A DNA stretch of 64,000 nt from Pseudomonas capsici (lineage in GTDB: Bacteria; Pseudomonadota; Gammaproteobacteria; Pseudomonadales; Pseudomonadaceae). The notes beneath the pieces were generated by a model, which was given only the letters and a program-made list of their open reading frames with translations, was not told the DNA's origin and did no database searches. Below, one piece after another: positions 35,434 to 45,328 of this stretch. The position numbers were made by a program, and so were the translations under genes. Positions within the stretch are counted from its first letter, which is position 1, and each line of letters begins with the position of its first letter. The stretch covers positions 1 to 64,000 of the forward strand of contig NZ_JAFGZD010000003.1 of assembly GCF_017165765.1 (NCBI RefSeq). The letters are read 5' to 3'.

Positions 35434-36306
35434 CTAGAACCACATCCTGATACCCAGCACCCACCTTGCTTCGCTGCGATCTTCGCCTTCTTCACGAGCA
35501 TAATCGGCGGTCTTGCCGTAAGTCCGGTTCCAGCTCACGCCAATATAAGGCGCGAACTCCCGGCGGATTTCATAGCGAAGCCGCAGGCCGACTTCGGTGT
35601 TGGACAGGCCGGAGCCAATACCTCGCTGCGCATCGTCCTTGCCGTAGACGTTGAGCTCGGCCGTGGGCTGCAGGATCAGCCGGTTGGTCAGCAGCAGGTC
35701 GTAATCGCCCTCAAGGCGTGCGGCGCTCTGGCCTGCTTCACCGATAAAGGCTGTGGCCTGGGCCTCGAAGTTGGACAGGGCCATGCCCTGAATGCCAAAA
35801 GCGGCCCAGGTCTGCGGATCGCCCGGCTTGAAATCCTGCCGTGCGCCTGCGACTACATCCCACCATGGACTGATCGCGTGTCCCCACAGTGCCTGGATCT
35901 CGGCGTCTGCGGTCTTGCCATGGGTGCGTTCGCCTTCGGAGCGTATCCACAGGCGATCGATATCTCCTCCGACCCAGCCTTTGACATCCCACGCCAGAGT
36001 GCCGCCCTGGTCGGCATCCTGCCATTCCAGCTTGTCGGCCATGAAGAAAGTATTGATGGCGCTGTCATGTACCGTATGGCCTGTATGGCTGGTATAGACG
36101 GCAGCCCTGTCTTCATCCGTCAGTTCGGGAATGGGCGTACGGCTCTGGCCAGCGCTGGATGGTACGGGCTGCGCATGGTCGTGATGCATGGAATGGCTGC
36201 CGTGATCCATGCCGCTCATGTCGTCGGCCAGGGCTGGCATCGGCACCAAGGGGCCCAGTGCAACAAGCAGGCCGGACAGACGGGAAAGATGAAAGGTTCT
36301 GTTCAT
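35434..36306 (-). CDS. copB: Copper resistance outer membrane protein CopB
   Basis: 290-residue protein with a signal peptide (cleavage near ALA, residue 28) followed by the Met/His-rich copper-binding stretch [15 protein letters not shown]. The rest is an outer membrane beta-barrel-like domain ending in WVLGIRMWF with a terminal Phe, as outer membrane proteins do. CopB helps hold or export copper in the envelope. It starts ten bases after the copA stop, so copAB is one operon. copC, copD, copR and copS do not follow within the window. Confidence 0.93.
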   Translation of the reverse strand: MNRTFHLSRLSGLLVALGPLVPMPALADDMSGMDHGSHSMHHDHAQPVPSSAGQSRTPIPELTDEDRAAVYTSHTGHTVHDSAINTFFMADKLEWQDADQGGTLAWDVKGWVGGDIDRLWIRSEGERTHGKTADAEIQALWGHAISPWWDVVAGARQDFKPGDPQTWAAFGIQGMALSNFEAQATAFIGEAGQSAARLEGDYDLLLTNRLILQPTAELNVYGKDDAQRGIGSGLSNTEVGLRLRYEIRREFAPYIGVSWNRTYGKTADYAREEGEDRSEARWVLGIRMWF

Positions 36307-36316
36307 GCTGAGGTTC

Positions 36317-38008
36317 TCATTCTTCCACGCGCACTTCGCGGAACATGCCCATTTCCATGTGGTAGAGCAGATGGCAGTGGTAGGCCCAGCGCCCGAGGGC
36401 ATCGGCGGTGACGCGATAGCTGCGCCTCGAGCCCGGTGGCATGTCGATGGTGTGCTTGCGGACCATGAATTGCCCGTTCTCGTCTTCGAGGTCGCTCCAC
36501 ATGCCATGCAGGTGAATGGGGTGGGTCATCATGGTGTCGTTGACCAGTACGATTCTGATGCGCTCGCCATACTTGAGCTTCAGCGGTTCGGCGTCCGAAA
36601 ACTTCACGCCGTTGAAGGACCAGGCGAACTTCTCCATGTGGCCGGTGAGGTGCAGTTCGATGGTACGTCCGGGCTCGCGTCCGTCCGGGTCCTCGAATGT
36701 GCTGCGCAGATCCGCGTAGGTCAGGACCCGACGACCGTTGTTTCTCAGGCCGATGCCCGGGTCGTCCAGCCTTGGAGTGGTTTTCATGGCCTGCATGTCC
36801 ACCAGCGGGTTGTTCTTCTCGGTATCCGGGTGCGACTGCGGCTTGTCCATGCCTGACATGTCATGGTGACTCATGCCCGCCATGTTGCCGTGATCCATTC
36901 CCATGTCGTCCATGCTCAGCAACGGGCGTGGGTCGAGAGCTGGAACCGGTGCCGTTGCACCGGCCTTGCGGGTGAGCGTGCCACGGGCAAACCCCGTGCG
37001 GTCCATGGACTGGGCGAACAGGGTGTAGGCCTCTTCGGTGGGTTCGACGATGACATCGAAGGTTTCGGCAACGGCTATGCGCAACTCATCCACGCTGACG
37101 GGTTTGACGTGCAAGCCATCGGCAGCGACCACGGTCATTTTCAGGCCGGGAATCCGCACGTCGAAGTAGGTCATGGACGAACCGTTGATAAAGCGCAGCC
37201 TGATCCGTTCTCCCGCTCGAAATACCCCGGTCCAGTTCATGTCGGGGGCCTTGCCGTTCATGAGGTAGGTGTAGGTCGCTGCGCTCACATCGGCCAGATC
37301 GGTCGGGTTCATCTTCATCCCGGCCCACATGGTGCGATCGGCAACGGCCGTGCCCCAGCCTTTCTCGCCGACATCGTGAATGAAGTCACCCACGGTGCGC
37401 TTGTTGTAGTTGTAGTAGTCCGATTGTTTCTTGAGGTTCTTCATCAGCCTGAGCGGATCTTCATCCGTCCAGTCCGTGAGCATCACCACGTAGTCGCGCT
37501 CGTACTGGAAGGGTTCAGGCTCCCTGGCATCGATCACCAGCGGGCCATACACCCCCGACTGCTCCTGAAAACCGGAATGGCTGTGATACCAGTAAGTGCC
37601 GTTCTGTCGGACCTTGAAACGGTAGACATACATGCCGTCCGGTTCGATACCTTGAAAACTCAGACCCGGAACGCCGTCCATGTTGGCGGGCAGCAGAATG
37701 CCGTGCCAGTGAATGGAGGTGTTTTCCTTGAGACGGTTTTTCACCCGTAAGGTGACGGTATCGCCTTCGCGCCAGCGCAGCAGAGGGCCGGGGATTCCAC
37801 CGTTGATGGTCATGGCCGTTTTTTGCGTGCCGGTGATATTGACCGGGGTTTCGCCGATGAAAAGATCGAACTCGGTACCCGCCAGCACCCCGGGTTGATC
37901 CGCGCCGCCGATGGCCCACACAGGACTTTGCCAAAGCCCGATACCGCCCAGCAGGCTGCCGGCTGTCAGCCCTTTCACAAAGGTTCGTCTTGAGGTCTTG
38001 GAGTGCAT
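36317..38008 (-). CDS. copA: Copper resistance multicopper oxidase CopA
   Basis: 563-residue periplasmic multicopper oxidase exported by Tat (SRRTFVKG at residues 6-13). Copper ligands are readable in [28 protein letters not shown] and HCHLLYHME, which together form the type 1 site and trinuclear centre. A Met/His-rich insert with [14 protein letters not shown] near residue 370 would bind extra Cu(I). It probably oxidises Cu(I) and sequesters copper. The start at 38008 matches the Tat signal; upstream in-frame ATG 38059 is unlikely. An operator-like palindrome is 71-84 bases upstream. Confidence 0.95.
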   Translation of the reverse strand: MHSKTSRRTFVKGLTAGSLLGGIGLWQSPVWAIGGADQPGVLAGTEFDLFIGETPVNITGTQKTAMTINGGIPGPLLRWREGDTVTLRVKNRLKENTSIHWHGILLPANMDGVPGLSFQGIEPDGMYVYRFKVRQNGTYWYHSHSGFQEQSGVYGPLVIDAREPEPFQYERDYVVMLTDWTDEDPLRLMKNLKKQSDYYNYNKRTVGDFIHDVGEKGWGTAVADRTMWAGMKMNPTDLADVSAATYTYLMNGKAPDMNWTGVFRAGERIRLRFINGSSMTYFDVRIPGLKMTVVAADGLHVKPVSVDELRIAVAETFDVIVEPTEEAYTLFAQSMDRTGFARGTLTRKAGATAPVPALDPRPLLSMDDMGMDHGNMAGMSHHDMSGMDKPQSHPDTEKNNPLVDMQAMKTTPRLDDPGIGLRNNGRRVLTYADLRSTFEDPDGREPGRTIELHLTGHMEKFAWSFNGVKFSDAEPLKLKYGERIRIVLVNDTMMTHPIHLHGMWSDLEDENGQFMVRKHTIDMPPGSRRSYRVTADALGRWAYHCHLLYHMEMGMFREVRVEE

Positions 38009-38078
38009 GCCCAGGTTGTATCCAGTCAGTTGCGTGCTTGTCTGGAGGGAAGATGCCACAACGAGGCCGGGCGGGTGA

Positions 38079-38092
38079 TTACATTTCTGTAA
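38079..38092 (-). promoter_or_regulatory. Cop-box-like operator upstream of copA
   Basis: TTACATTTCTGTAA has perfectly complementary ends TTACA-N4-TGTAA, and a second TTACAG follows at 38095-38100. Copper-responsive CopR in P. syringae binds a short inverted repeat (cop box) of this general form before copA. It is 71 bases upstream of the CopA start. The regulator genes copRS are not beside the operon, so control would be in trans. Confidence 0.6.
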
Positions 38093-38128
38093 GGTTACAG
38101 ATCACGCCGCCCAGAGATTGACGAGGTG

Positions 38129-38500
38129 TTATTCCTTTTTCATCAACCCCGCCAGCGCAGCGAACGGGTTGTGGGTGGCCTTGGCGGCTTTGGGGGTGCT
38201 GAGGGAACTGTCGGAGAAATATTGCTGGTCGGTGTAGCGCGAGTGCTCGTTGTCATGGCAATACAGGCACAGCAGTTCCCAGTTGGAGCCGTCCTGAGGA
38301 TTGTTGTCATGGTTGTGGTCGCGGTGGTGGACGGTCAGCTCGCTCAGGCGCTTGCCCGAGAACTCCCGTGCGCAACGTCCGCAGACGTGGGGGTACATGC
38401 GCAACGCCTTGTCGCGATAACCCATTTCGCGGTCACGCTGGGCGTCGGCCAGGATACGGTCCAGCTTGGACGTGTTGGAAGGAGGGTTGGCCGTGCTCAT
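38129..38500 (-). CDS. yajD: YajD-like HNH nuclease family protein
   Basis: 123-residue HNH protein. A zinc CxxC (CGRC) near residue 40 pairs with CLYCHDNEH, and the HNH core is LTVHHRDHNHDNNPQDGSNW. This matches E. coli YajD, a putative endonuclease of unknown function; no restriction or toxin context is present. The stop lies 120 bases upstream of copA on the same strand. ATG at 38500. Confidence 0.9.
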   Translation of the reverse strand: MSTANPPSNTSKLDRILADAQRDREMGYRDKALRMYPHVCGRCAREFSGKRLSELTVHHRDHNHDNNPQDGSNWELLCLYCHDNEHSRYTDQQYFSDSSLSTPKAAKATHNPFAALAGLMKKE

Positions 38501-38568
38501 GGTGTCACCTGTGTCGTGTGCGCATTGATAGCGGGAATGCGCACAAGTTTAGCCTCAGATGACGAAAC

Positions 38569-39045
38569 TCACACCTGTTGGGACAGCAGTTGGCCATCGA
38601 CCATGCGCAGACGCCTGGACAGCGAAATGGCCAGGGCGCGAATGATCTTGGCGGCGATTTTCGGCGCTTCTTCGAGCATCTTGTCCAGCGAGTCCTTGCC
38701 CAGGTTCAGCAACTGGCAATCCGATGCGGCAATGCAACTGGCCGAACGCCGTTCGCCGTCCAGTACCGCCATTTCACCGAATGCCCGGCCTCGACGCAGC
38801 GTGGCGATTTCCACCTGCTGGCCTTCGGGGTTGAGTTTCTGTACCGAAACCGTGCCGCGGTCGATGATGCACATGAAAGTGCCGGCATCGCCCTCGTTGA
38901 AAATACTCTGGCCTTCCTGGATATCGCTGATGCTGAAGTAGCCCGCGACGGTCAGGTAGTCGGCGGGCAGCAGGGTGTCGAACAGGCCGCAGTCCAGCAG
39001 CATGTCGCGTATGGCATTGTTCAGGTGTGACGGTTGTTCTGACAT
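38569..39045 (-). CDS. Cyclic nucleotide-binding domain protein (Crp fold, no HTH)
   Basis: 158-residue protein consisting of one cyclic nucleotide-binding domain. The phosphate-binding cassette is RGRAFGEMAVLDGERRSASC near residues 84-103, after GEGDAG-like NEGDAGTFMCIIDRG. The C-terminal helices lack a helix-turn-helix, so it is not a DNA-binding regulator of the Crp type. It probably senses cAMP or cyclic di-GMP and acts by contact with a partner not encoded nearby. It follows ptrB on the same strand after 87 bases. Confidence 0.85.
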   Translation of the reverse strand: MSEQPSHLNNAIRDMLLDCGLFDTLLPADYLTVAGYFSISDIQEGQSIFNEGDAGTFMCIIDRGTVSVQKLNPEGQQVEIATLRRGRAFGEMAVLDGERRSASCIAASDCQLLNLGKDSLDKMLEEAPKIAAKIIRALAISLSRRLRMVDGQLLSQQV

Positions 39046-39078
39046 GGTTCGGTCTTGTGCAGGTATGTGCAGGTAAGA

Positions 39079-39100
39079 GGGGAGCAGGTCCGTGCTCCCC
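39079..39100. terminator. Hairpin between ptrB and the cyclic nucleotide-binding gene
   Basis: GGGGAGCA (39079-39086) pairs perfectly with TGCTCCCC (39093-39100) around GGTCCG. It lies after the ptrB stop on the minus strand; there is no T run. Confidence 0.45.
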
Positions 39101-39132
39101 GATGCTACTAAGACAGACTATTGGCGCCAAGT

Positions 39133-41181
39133 TCAGTCCAGTTGCAAAACCTTGAAGATAAAACCGTACTCCAGGGCGACATCGCGCAGCCCCTGATAGC
39201 GACCGCTCATGCCGCCATGGCCAGCCCCCAGTTCGGTCTTGAGCAGCAGAAGGTTGTCGTCAGTCCTGGTGGCGCGCAGTTTCGCGACCCATTTGGCAGC
39301 TTCCCAATACTGCACGCGACTGTCGTTGTAACCGGCAATGACCAGCGTGGCGGGGTAGGCCTGGGCACTGACATTCTCGTAAGGCGCATAGGCCTTGATA
39401 CGGGCATGAACTTCCGGGTCCTGCGGATTGCCCCATTCGTCGTACTCGGTGACGGTCAGCGGCAGTTCAGGGTCGAGCATGGTGTTGAGCACATCCACGA
39501 ACGGCACTTCGGCAATCGCTGCCTTGAACAGCTCCGGGCGCTGGTTGAGTACGGCACCGATCAACAGGCCACCGGCACTGCCGCCACTGATGACCAGTTG
39601 ATCGGCGCGAGTCAGGCCCTGATCGATCAGGTGTTCGGCACAGGCTATGAAGTCGCCGAAGGTGTTCTGCTTGTGTTCCTGTTTGCCATTGCGATACCAG
39701 GCTTCGCCCAGCTCTCCGCCGCCACGTACATGGGCGATGGCAAAGGCCACGCCACGATCCAGCAGGCTCAGGCGAGCGTGGGAGAACCATGGGTCCAGGC
39801 TTTCGCCATAGGCACCGTAACCATAGAGATAAAGTGGCGTCGCCTGGCCCAGCAACTCGCGTTTGACCACCAGACTGATGGGCACTTGTGTGCCATCGCC
39901 GGCGGTCGCCCACAGACGCTGGCTGACATAGGCATCGGCATCGAACTCACCGAGCACCGGGGTTTCCTTGAGCACCAGTTGCTCGCCGGTGGCCAGATTC
40001 AATTGACGGACCTGTGCCGGGCGATTGAGGGACTGGTAGCGCAGGCGGATGCTGTTGCTGTCGAATTCCAGCGAATCCTGCACATACAGGCTGTAGGCCG
40101 CGTCGGGCAATTGCACGCGATAGGCCGGCAGATCCTGTGGGCGAACCTCGATGATCGGCAAACCGCCTTCGCGCAGGCTCAGGGTCAGGCTTCTGGCATT
40201 GAGGCTCACATCTTCCAGCATCACCGTATCGCTGTGCGGAACCAGCACTTGCCAGCCGTCGCGGCCCGCATTCTGTTCCGGGGCCTGATACAGCGCGAAG
40301 TTGATACCGCTCTGATTGCTGCGGATAAACCAGCTCCAGACACCGTCGAGCTGGCCGTGATCGGGAAAGTATTCATGGCCCTCGACCCGCTCGGCCATGC
40401 ACACAAAGGCTTGCTCGGGATGCTCGGCATCCAGCAGCCAGGCTTCGCTGGTGGTCTTGCTGTTGAGCAGCAGAATCAGTTGGCGCTCGGAACTGCTACG
40501 GAAGCAGTGCAGGAAGAAGCGACCGTCCGGCTCGTTGAATACCAGGTCGGCCGAGTCGCTGCCCAGACGATGGCGATAAAGCTTGTGCGGGCGATGGGTA
40601 TCGTCCAGTTCGCCGAAAAACAGCGTCTGACTGTCATTGGCCCAGGTCATGCTGCCGTCGCAATCCTCGAACGGCAGGCTGCTTACCTGGCCTGTGGCCA
40701 GTTCCTTGACGTAAAGCTCATAGACCTCTTCACCGGTGGTATCCAGGCTGTAGGCCAGGCGCCGATGGTCAGGGCTGATACTGAAAGCGCCCAGAGAGAA
40801 GAACCCGCCATTGGCCAGTACGTTGGGGTCCAGCAGCAGTTCTTCGCGGCTTTCATCCACGGTGTTCGAGTCGTCTGCCGGGCGCGGGCAGCGATAGTGT
40901 CGGGCGTATTCGTCGCCCTCGGTGGTGCGGGTGTAATACAGATAAGGGCCCCAGGGGGAGGGCAGCGACAGGTCGGTTTCCAGGATGCGGCCTTTTATTT
41001 CCTGGAACAGGGTTTCACGCAACTGTGCCTGATCGGCCAGTTGCTGTTCCTGATAGCTGTTTTCAGCCTTGAGGTAGTCGAGCACTTCATCGCTGTCGCG
41101 ATTCTGCAACCATGCATAGGGATCGCCGCCGTCGGCCTTGCGAGCGATCGGGGCGCTGGAGGTGGCATTCGAGAAGGACAT
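39133..41181 (-). CDS. ptrB: Oligopeptidase B (prolyl oligopeptidase family S9)
   Basis: 682-residue serine peptidase that cleaves short peptides after Arg or Lys. The N-terminal part is a beta-propeller (about 70-400), and the alpha/beta-hydrolase domain carries the catalytic Ser in SGGSAGGLLIGAVL near residue 533. The Asp (AGYNDSRVQYWE) and His (GAGHGGMSGR) complete the triad near the end. Length and motifs match E. coli PtrB (686). No signal peptide, so it is cytoplasmic. A long open frame on the other strand is a shadow. Confidence 0.93.
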   Translation of the reverse strand: MSFSNATSSAPIARKADGGDPYAWLQNRDSDEVLDYLKAENSYQEQQLADQAQLRETLFQEIKGRILETDLSLPSPWGPYLYYTRTTEGDEYARHYRCPRPADDSNTVDESREELLLDPNVLANGGFFSLGAFSISPDHRRLAYSLDTTGEEVYELYVKELATGQVSSLPFEDCDGSMTWANDSQTLFFGELDDTHRPHKLYRHRLGSDSADLVFNEPDGRFFLHCFRSSSERQLILLLNSKTTSEAWLLDAEHPEQAFVCMAERVEGHEYFPDHGQLDGVWSWFIRSNQSGINFALYQAPEQNAGRDGWQVLVPHSDTVMLEDVSLNARSLTLSLREGGLPIIEVRPQDLPAYRVQLPDAAYSLYVQDSLEFDSNSIRLRYQSLNRPAQVRQLNLATGEQLVLKETPVLGEFDADAYVSQRLWATAGDGTQVPISLVVKRELLGQATPLYLYGYGAYGESLDPWFSHARLSLLDRGVAFAIAHVRGGGELGEAWYRNGKQEHKQNTFGDFIACAEHLIDQGLTRADQLVISGGSAGGLLIGAVLNQRPELFKAAIAEVPFVDVLNTMLDPELPLTVTEYDEWGNPQDPEVHARIKAYAPYENVSAQAYPATLVIAGYNDSRVQYWEAAKWVAKLRATRTDDNLLLLKTELGAGHGGMSGRYQGLRDVALEYGFIFKVLQLD

Positions 41182-41322
41182 GCGGGGCTCTCTTTAAGGG
41201 CATCGGGTCATTGAAATATCGGTGGCTGCAAGTATGGCGCACCTATTACTGAAGCCGGGCGAGCCGGGCCAGTGAAAAGTCGTTATCATAAGCGCCTATT
41301 TACCTGCCTTACCACGGACGTC

Positions 41323-41793
41323 ATGACCGAGAACGACTATCTGATCGCCTGGGGCCTCTATGCATTTGCAGCATTGGGCTGCCTGCTGGTGTGGTTTTTG
41401 ATGACCCGCTGGATGTGGCGCTACCTCAAAGAGCCACTTCGGGTGATTGGCGCGGTGTTGCTGTTCACGCCGACCATCGTCGATCCTGCCAAGGAATTAT
41501 TGGCGCCTGCCGTGGCTGTCACGGCTCTTGATCTGCTGTTCAAGGTGGGCAGCAATGTCTGGACCGCGATCATCGATCTGGCCACCTATGGCATGTTTGC
41601 CTTCGTTGCCTATCTGGTGTTCGTGCTGGTGCGCTGGCCCATCGAGAAAAACCGCAAGGCTCGTCAGCCACAGCCGGTCGCTGAGCCTGACGACACCGAC
41701 GACGAACCTTTTGCCAGAGAAGACCGCTACGGTCGCAGCCCGGCTGCACCGGTCGCCAGTGCGAGTCGTGGGCGAGTCGAGCCACGTTTGTAA
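41323..41793 (+). CDS. Conserved membrane protein of unknown function
   Basis: 156-residue protein with three hydrophobic segments (about 8-26, 37-60 and 75-105) and a charged Pro/Arg/Asp-rich cytoplasmic tail after residue 110 (EPDDTDDEPFAREDRYGRS). It opens MTENDYLIAWGLY. Proteins of this type are conserved in Pseudomonas beside the YafJ-like amidotransferase, but no function is known to me. The ATG at 41323 is chosen because the hydrophobic region starts there; an earlier frame start at 41272 would add 17 residues without support. Confidence 0.75.
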   Translation: MTENDYLIAWGLYAFAALGCLLVWFLMTRWMWRYLKEPLRVIGAVLLFTPTIVDPAKELLAPAVAVTALDLLFKVGSNVWTAIIDLATYGMFAFVAYLVFVLVRWPIEKNRKARQPQPVAEPDDTDDEPFAREDRYGRSPAAPVASASRGRVEPRL

Positions 41794-41845
41794 GAACCCG
41801 CTTCGTTGGCAAGCGTGCAGCACGTATTGAAGCGAGAACCTGAGC

Positions 41846-42631
41846 ATGTGTGAACTACTGGGCATGAGCGCCAATGTCCCGACCGATATCGTTTTCAGCT
41901 TTACCGGGCTGATGCAGCGGGGCGGGCGCACCGGCCCGCATCGCGATGGCTGGGGGATCGCCTTCTATGAAGGGCGTGGCTTGCGTCTGTTTCAGGACCC
42001 GGCGGCCAGCAGCGAATCGGAAGTTGCGCAACTGGTACAGCGCTATCCCATCAAGAGTGAAGTGGTCATAGGGCATATCCGTCAGGCCAATGTCGGCAAG
42101 GTCTGCCTGTCCAACACCCATCCTTTCGTGCGCGAGCTCTGGGGACGCAACTGGTGTTTTGCCCATAACGGTCAACTGGCCGATTTCAGTCCCCGTGCTA
42201 CCTTTTATCGTCCTGTGGGCGATACCGACAGTGAAGCGGCATTCTGCGACTTGCTCAATCGGGTCCGCGAAGCCTTTCCCGAGCCGGTGGAAGTCGAGCA
42301 ACTGCTGCCTTATCTGATTCAGGCATGCTCCGAGTACCGGGGTAAAGGCGTGTTCAATTGCCTGCTCAGTGACGGCGACTGGCTGTTCTGCTTCTGCAGT
42401 ACCAAACTGGTACAGATCACCCGCCGTGCGCCCTTTGGCCCGGCACGCTTGAAGGATGTCGACATGATCGTCGACTTTCAGGCAGAAACCACGCCCCATG
42501 ACGTGGTCACGGTCATTGCTACCGAACCGCTGACCGAGAACGAGACCTGGAATCGTTACGAGCCGGGCCAGTGGAGCCTGTGGCGCAAGGGCGAATGCGT
42601 GACCCAAGGATCAACCGATACTCCGATGTAA
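41846..42631 (+). CDS. yafJ: Class II glutamine amidotransferase (YafJ-like)
   Basis: 261-residue Ntn-type amidotransferase. Cys2 after the initiator Met ([10 protein letters not shown]) is the nucleophile that hydrolyses glutamine once Met is removed. [18 protein letters not shown] and [11 protein letters not shown] are family motifs, and [13 protein letters not shown] follows. The acceptor for ammonia is not known and no synthetase domain is attached. It lies between the membrane protein and DUF2937 with short gaps (52 and 28 bases), suggesting one transcript. Confidence 0.9.
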   Translation: MCELLGMSANVPTDIVFSFTGLMQRGGRTGPHRDGWGIAFYEGRGLRLFQDPAASSESEVAQLVQRYPIKSEVVIGHIRQANVGKVCLSNTHPFVRELWGRNWCFAHNGQLADFSPRATFYRPVGDTDSEAAFCDLLNRVREAFPEPVEVEQLLPYLIQACSEYRGKGVFNCLLSDGDWLFCFCSTKLVQITRRAPFGPARLKDVDMIVDFQAETTPHDVVTVIATEPLTENETWNRYEPGQWSLWRKGECVTQGSTDTPM

Positions 42632-42659
42632 GTTCGCCTAACCGACAAGAGGGATCTAA

Positions 42660-43184
42660 ATGCTGCGAAGTTATCTGCGCCTGGTCTTGTTCACGACTGG
42701 CCTGCTGTTAGGGGTTCAGGTTCCGGGTTTCATCAGCGACTACAGCAAGCGAGTCGAAGCGCATCTGATCGAGGCGCAACAGGCCATCAAGGGTTACAAC
42801 GCAACTGCGCAGCAATTCTTCAAGGGCGATATCCAGGCGTTGATCCAACACTATCGCAACAGCGAAGACCCGGTGTTTCGCAGCGATGCCGACAACATCA
42901 GCACATTGCTGACCCGCACTCACGTGCTTGAACGCCAATGGCTCGGCCTGCAGGGCGCGTGGTATTCCAGAGCCTGGTATGTCGCAACTTCAGCCGATGC
43001 CGATATCCGCCGCGAAACCTTCAATGGCTACACCTGGCAAGTGCTGCTGGCACCTGAAGTCATTGCCTGGGGCATTATCTCGGCATTGTTGCTGGCACTG
43101 CTGATCGAAAGCTTCTTCCTGCTGCTGGGCTGGGTGGTGACGGGCGGGCGGCGCAAGCCAGCGTTGAACCGGGACTGGCGCTGA
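42660..43184 (+). CDS. DUF2937 family membrane protein
   Basis: 174-residue protein with an N-terminal hydrophobic helix (about 5-25), a long periplasmic-looking helical stretch with VPGFISDYSKRVEAHLIEAQ and a C-terminal helix (about 134-160) followed by a basic tail. This is the DUF2937 pattern; the function is unknown. AGAGGGA lies before the ATG at 42660. It is probably the last gene of the 41323-43184 transcript and converges on the WbqC gene. Confidence 0.83.
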   Translation: MLRSYLRLVLFTTGLLLGVQVPGFISDYSKRVEAHLIEAQQAIKGYNATAQQFFKGDIQALIQHYRNSEDPVFRSDADNISTLLTRTHVLERQWLGLQGAWYSRAWYVATSADADIRRETFNGYTWQVLLAPEVIAWGIISALLLALLIESFFLLLGWVVTGGRRKPALNRDWR

Positions 43185-43204
43185 GCGCTCCTGCGGGGGC
43201 TTAC

Positions 43205-43924
43205 TCAAACCTCACACTCCGTATTGCACCGTATGTACTCCGTAATAGCCCCCGGCTCATTCCACATCAGCAAATCCAGAATGGAGAGGTTTTCCACGAA
43301 GGTGTAGTGAGCGGTCGGGTAGATCAATGGCGAGGGTTTGAGGAATCGCAGTTCTATTTGCCGGTCGTGCCATTCGCTGGGAATGAGTATTTCCCGACCG
43401 CCGGGGGCGTTGATGTAGCGGCGGGCACCCATCACGCTGCTGATTTCCAGCGCCCACTGACCGGCGTGTTCAATGGGAGGCAGTTCCAGTTGCATGTCGG
43501 AGCAGGATGTCCAGTTGAACTCCATGCCGAGATAGTCGCAGACAACTTTCAGGGAACTGGCATTCAAGTCGCCAATGCTGGCCGAGCGGGTCGAGTTGAA
43601 CGTCTGGTCGATCAGTTGCAGGGTCTGTTTAAAGAAGGGGGCCTTGCTGCGGTAGTGTTCAAGCTGGCCTCGGATATGTCTCAATGAGCCAGCGTGATCG
43701 ATGACCATCGTGTCCTTGATCAGCATGCCGTCCCTGCTTTTCACCGGGATGGTTATATATTGCCAGCCACCTTTGTCATCGAGCATTCGATTGCGGTTCA
43801 TCCAGCTTTTGCGCTTGTACTTGACGATATCGAAGAGAATTCCCCGCTCCACCGAGGCGATAAGCTGGAAGTAACCGAGGTAGGGAAAGAAATAGGGCTG
43901 CATGATGCCCAGGGTTTTGATCAT
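43205..43924 (-). CDS. WbqC family protein
   Basis: 239-residue WbqC-like protein: GIMQPYFFPYLGYFQLIASV at the start, YKRKSWMNRNRM, PVKSRDGMLIKDT, and an end FVENLSILDLLMWNEPG. WbqC proteins occur in surface polysaccharide clusters and some are thought to add amino acids or acyl groups, without firm proof. No glycan genes are nearby here, and the base composition is lower in G+C than around it (29 of 60 at 43741-43800). It looks like a single acquired gene. Confidence 0.85.
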   Translation of the reverse strand: MIKTLGIMQPYFFPYLGYFQLIASVERGILFDIVKYKRKSWMNRNRMLDDKGGWQYITIPVKSRDGMLIKDTMVIDHAGSLRHIRGQLEHYRSKAPFFKQTLQLIDQTFNSTRSASIGDLNASSLKVVCDYLGMEFNWTSCSDMQLELPPIEHAGQWALEISSVMGARRYINAPGGREILIPSEWHDRQIELRFLKPSPLIYPTAHYTFVENLSILDLLMWNEPGAITEYIRCNTECEV

Positions 43925-44061
43925 GGAACCCCACGAGGTCTCGACGACGGCGGTTAGCCGGCGGAGTAGTCAGGAATACAACTGATGGGTTGTGATTACT
44001 GCTGTGGGTGTCGCACTGGGAAGCCTAGTCTGGCGGGCTGAAAGGGAGCTGTTACTGGTCG

Positions 44062-44099
44062 CTTTCGACAAGCCGGTCGATGACCGGCTTTGACGAAAG
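44062..44099 (-). terminator. Two-part hairpin after the VWA gene
   Basis: AAGCCGGTC (44070-44078) pairs with GACCGGCTT (44082-44090) around GAT, and an outer CTTTCG/CGAAAG pair (44062-44067 with 44094-44099) extends the stem. It lies 12 bases beyond the stop of the VWA gene on the minus strand. There is no T tract. Confidence 0.5.
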
Positions 44100-44110
44100 G
44101 TGGAGAAGGC

Positions 44111-45289
44111 TCATTTGGCCAGATAGCGCATGCTTTCTTCCAGGCCGCGCAAGGTCAGGGGGTACATCTGGTCCTCGATCAGATCGCGGATGATGTGGGT
44201 GGAGGAGGTGTAGTCCCAGGCATTTCTGGGATAAGGGTTGATCCAGACGATCTTCTTGAACTTGGCCATGAAGCGCTGCATCCACACATAGCCCGCTTCC
44301 TCGTTCCAGTGTTCGACGCTGCCTCCCGGCTGGGTGATTTCATAAGGCGCCATGGCGGCATCACCGATGAATATCACTTTGTAGTCGGCACCGTACTTGT
44401 GCAGCAGGTCCTGGGTAGAAGTGCGTTCCGAGCCCCGGCGCAGGTTGTTCTTCCAGACCGATTCATAAATGAAGTTATGAAAGTAGAAATACTCCATGTG
44501 CTTGAACTCGGTCTTGCAGGCCGAAAACAGTTCTTCGCAGACTTTCACATGGGCATCCATCGAGCCGCCGATATCGAATAACAGCAGCAGCTTGATGGTG
44601 TTGCGCCGTTCGGGGCGCATCTGGATATTCAGCAGGCCTGCATCGCGGGCGGTGTGGTCGATGGTGCCGTCGATATCCAGCTCATCGGCAGCGCCCTGGC
44701 GGGCGAACTTGCGCAGGCGGCGCAGGGCGACCTTGATATTGCGGGTGCCCAGTTCCACCTGGTCGTCCAGGTTCTTGTACTCGCGCTGATCCCAGACCTT
44801 GACCGCCTTGCCCTTGCGTTCACCGGCTTCGCCGACGCGGATGCCTTCGGGGTTGTAGCCACCCGAGCCGAAAGGGCTGGTGCCGCCGGTGCCGATCCAT
44901 TTGTTGCCTCCGGCATGGCGCTCTTTCTGTTCTTCCAGGCGTTTCTTGAACTCTTCGATCAGCTTGTCCAGACCGCCCAGGGACTGGATCTGGGCGCGTT
45001 CTTCCTCGCTCAGCGAGCGCTCGAACTCCTTGCGCAGCCAGTCTTCCGGGATCAGTGCCTGCAAGTGATCGTCGAGCTTTTCCAGGCCGTTGAAGTAGGC
45101 CCCGAAAGCCCGGTCGAACTTGTCGAAGTGGCGTTCGTCCTTGACCAGAATGGTGCGCGCCAGAAAGTAGAACTCATCGATATCGGCGAAGATGACCCGC
45201 TGTTTCAGCGCGTTGATCAAGTCCAGCAATTCACGCAATGACACCGGCACTTTCGCCGCACGCATTTCGTTGAACAGGTTGAGCAGCAT
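44111..45289 (-). CDS. VWA (CoxE-like) domain protein paired with MoxR ATPase
   Basis: 392-residue protein. The C-terminal half is a von Willebrand A-type domain whose metal-site motif is the degenerate FDIGGSMDAH in place of DxSxS. The N-terminal half is helical with a charged linker KKRLEEQKERHAGGNK and a glycine-rich segment. VWA proteins of this type act with MoxR AAA ATPases as chaperones for metal cofactor insertion or protein maturation. The moxR gene ends 39 bases upstream on the same strand. The client is not evident from neighbours. Confidence 0.88.
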   Translation of the reverse strand: MLLNLFNEMRAAKVPVSLRELLDLINALKQRVIFADIDEFYFLARTILVKDERHFDKFDRAFGAYFNGLEKLDDHLQALIPEDWLRKEFERSLSEEERAQIQSLGGLDKLIEEFKKRLEEQKERHAGGNKWIGTGGTSPFGSGGYNPEGIRVGEAGERKGKAVKVWDQREYKNLDDQVELGTRNIKVALRRLRKFARQGAADELDIDGTIDHTARDAGLLNIQMRPERRNTIKLLLLFDIGGSMDAHVKVCEELFSACKTEFKHMEYFYFHNFIYESVWKNNLRRGSERTSTQDLLHKYGADYKVIFIGDAAMAPYEITQPGGSVEHWNEEAGYVWMQRFMAKFKKIVWINPYPRNAWDYTSSTHIIRDLIEDQMYPLTLRGLEESMRYLAK

Positions 45290-45328
45290 GGCTGTCGCCC
45301 TTTTTCGTGACAGAGTGGATAAAGACGC

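Noticed and set aside
39121..41214. A 697-codon open frame on the plus strand opposite ptrB
   Set aside because: It is antisense to a clear oligopeptidase B over its full length, has no recognisable domain or ribosome site, and arises from third-position GC bias.
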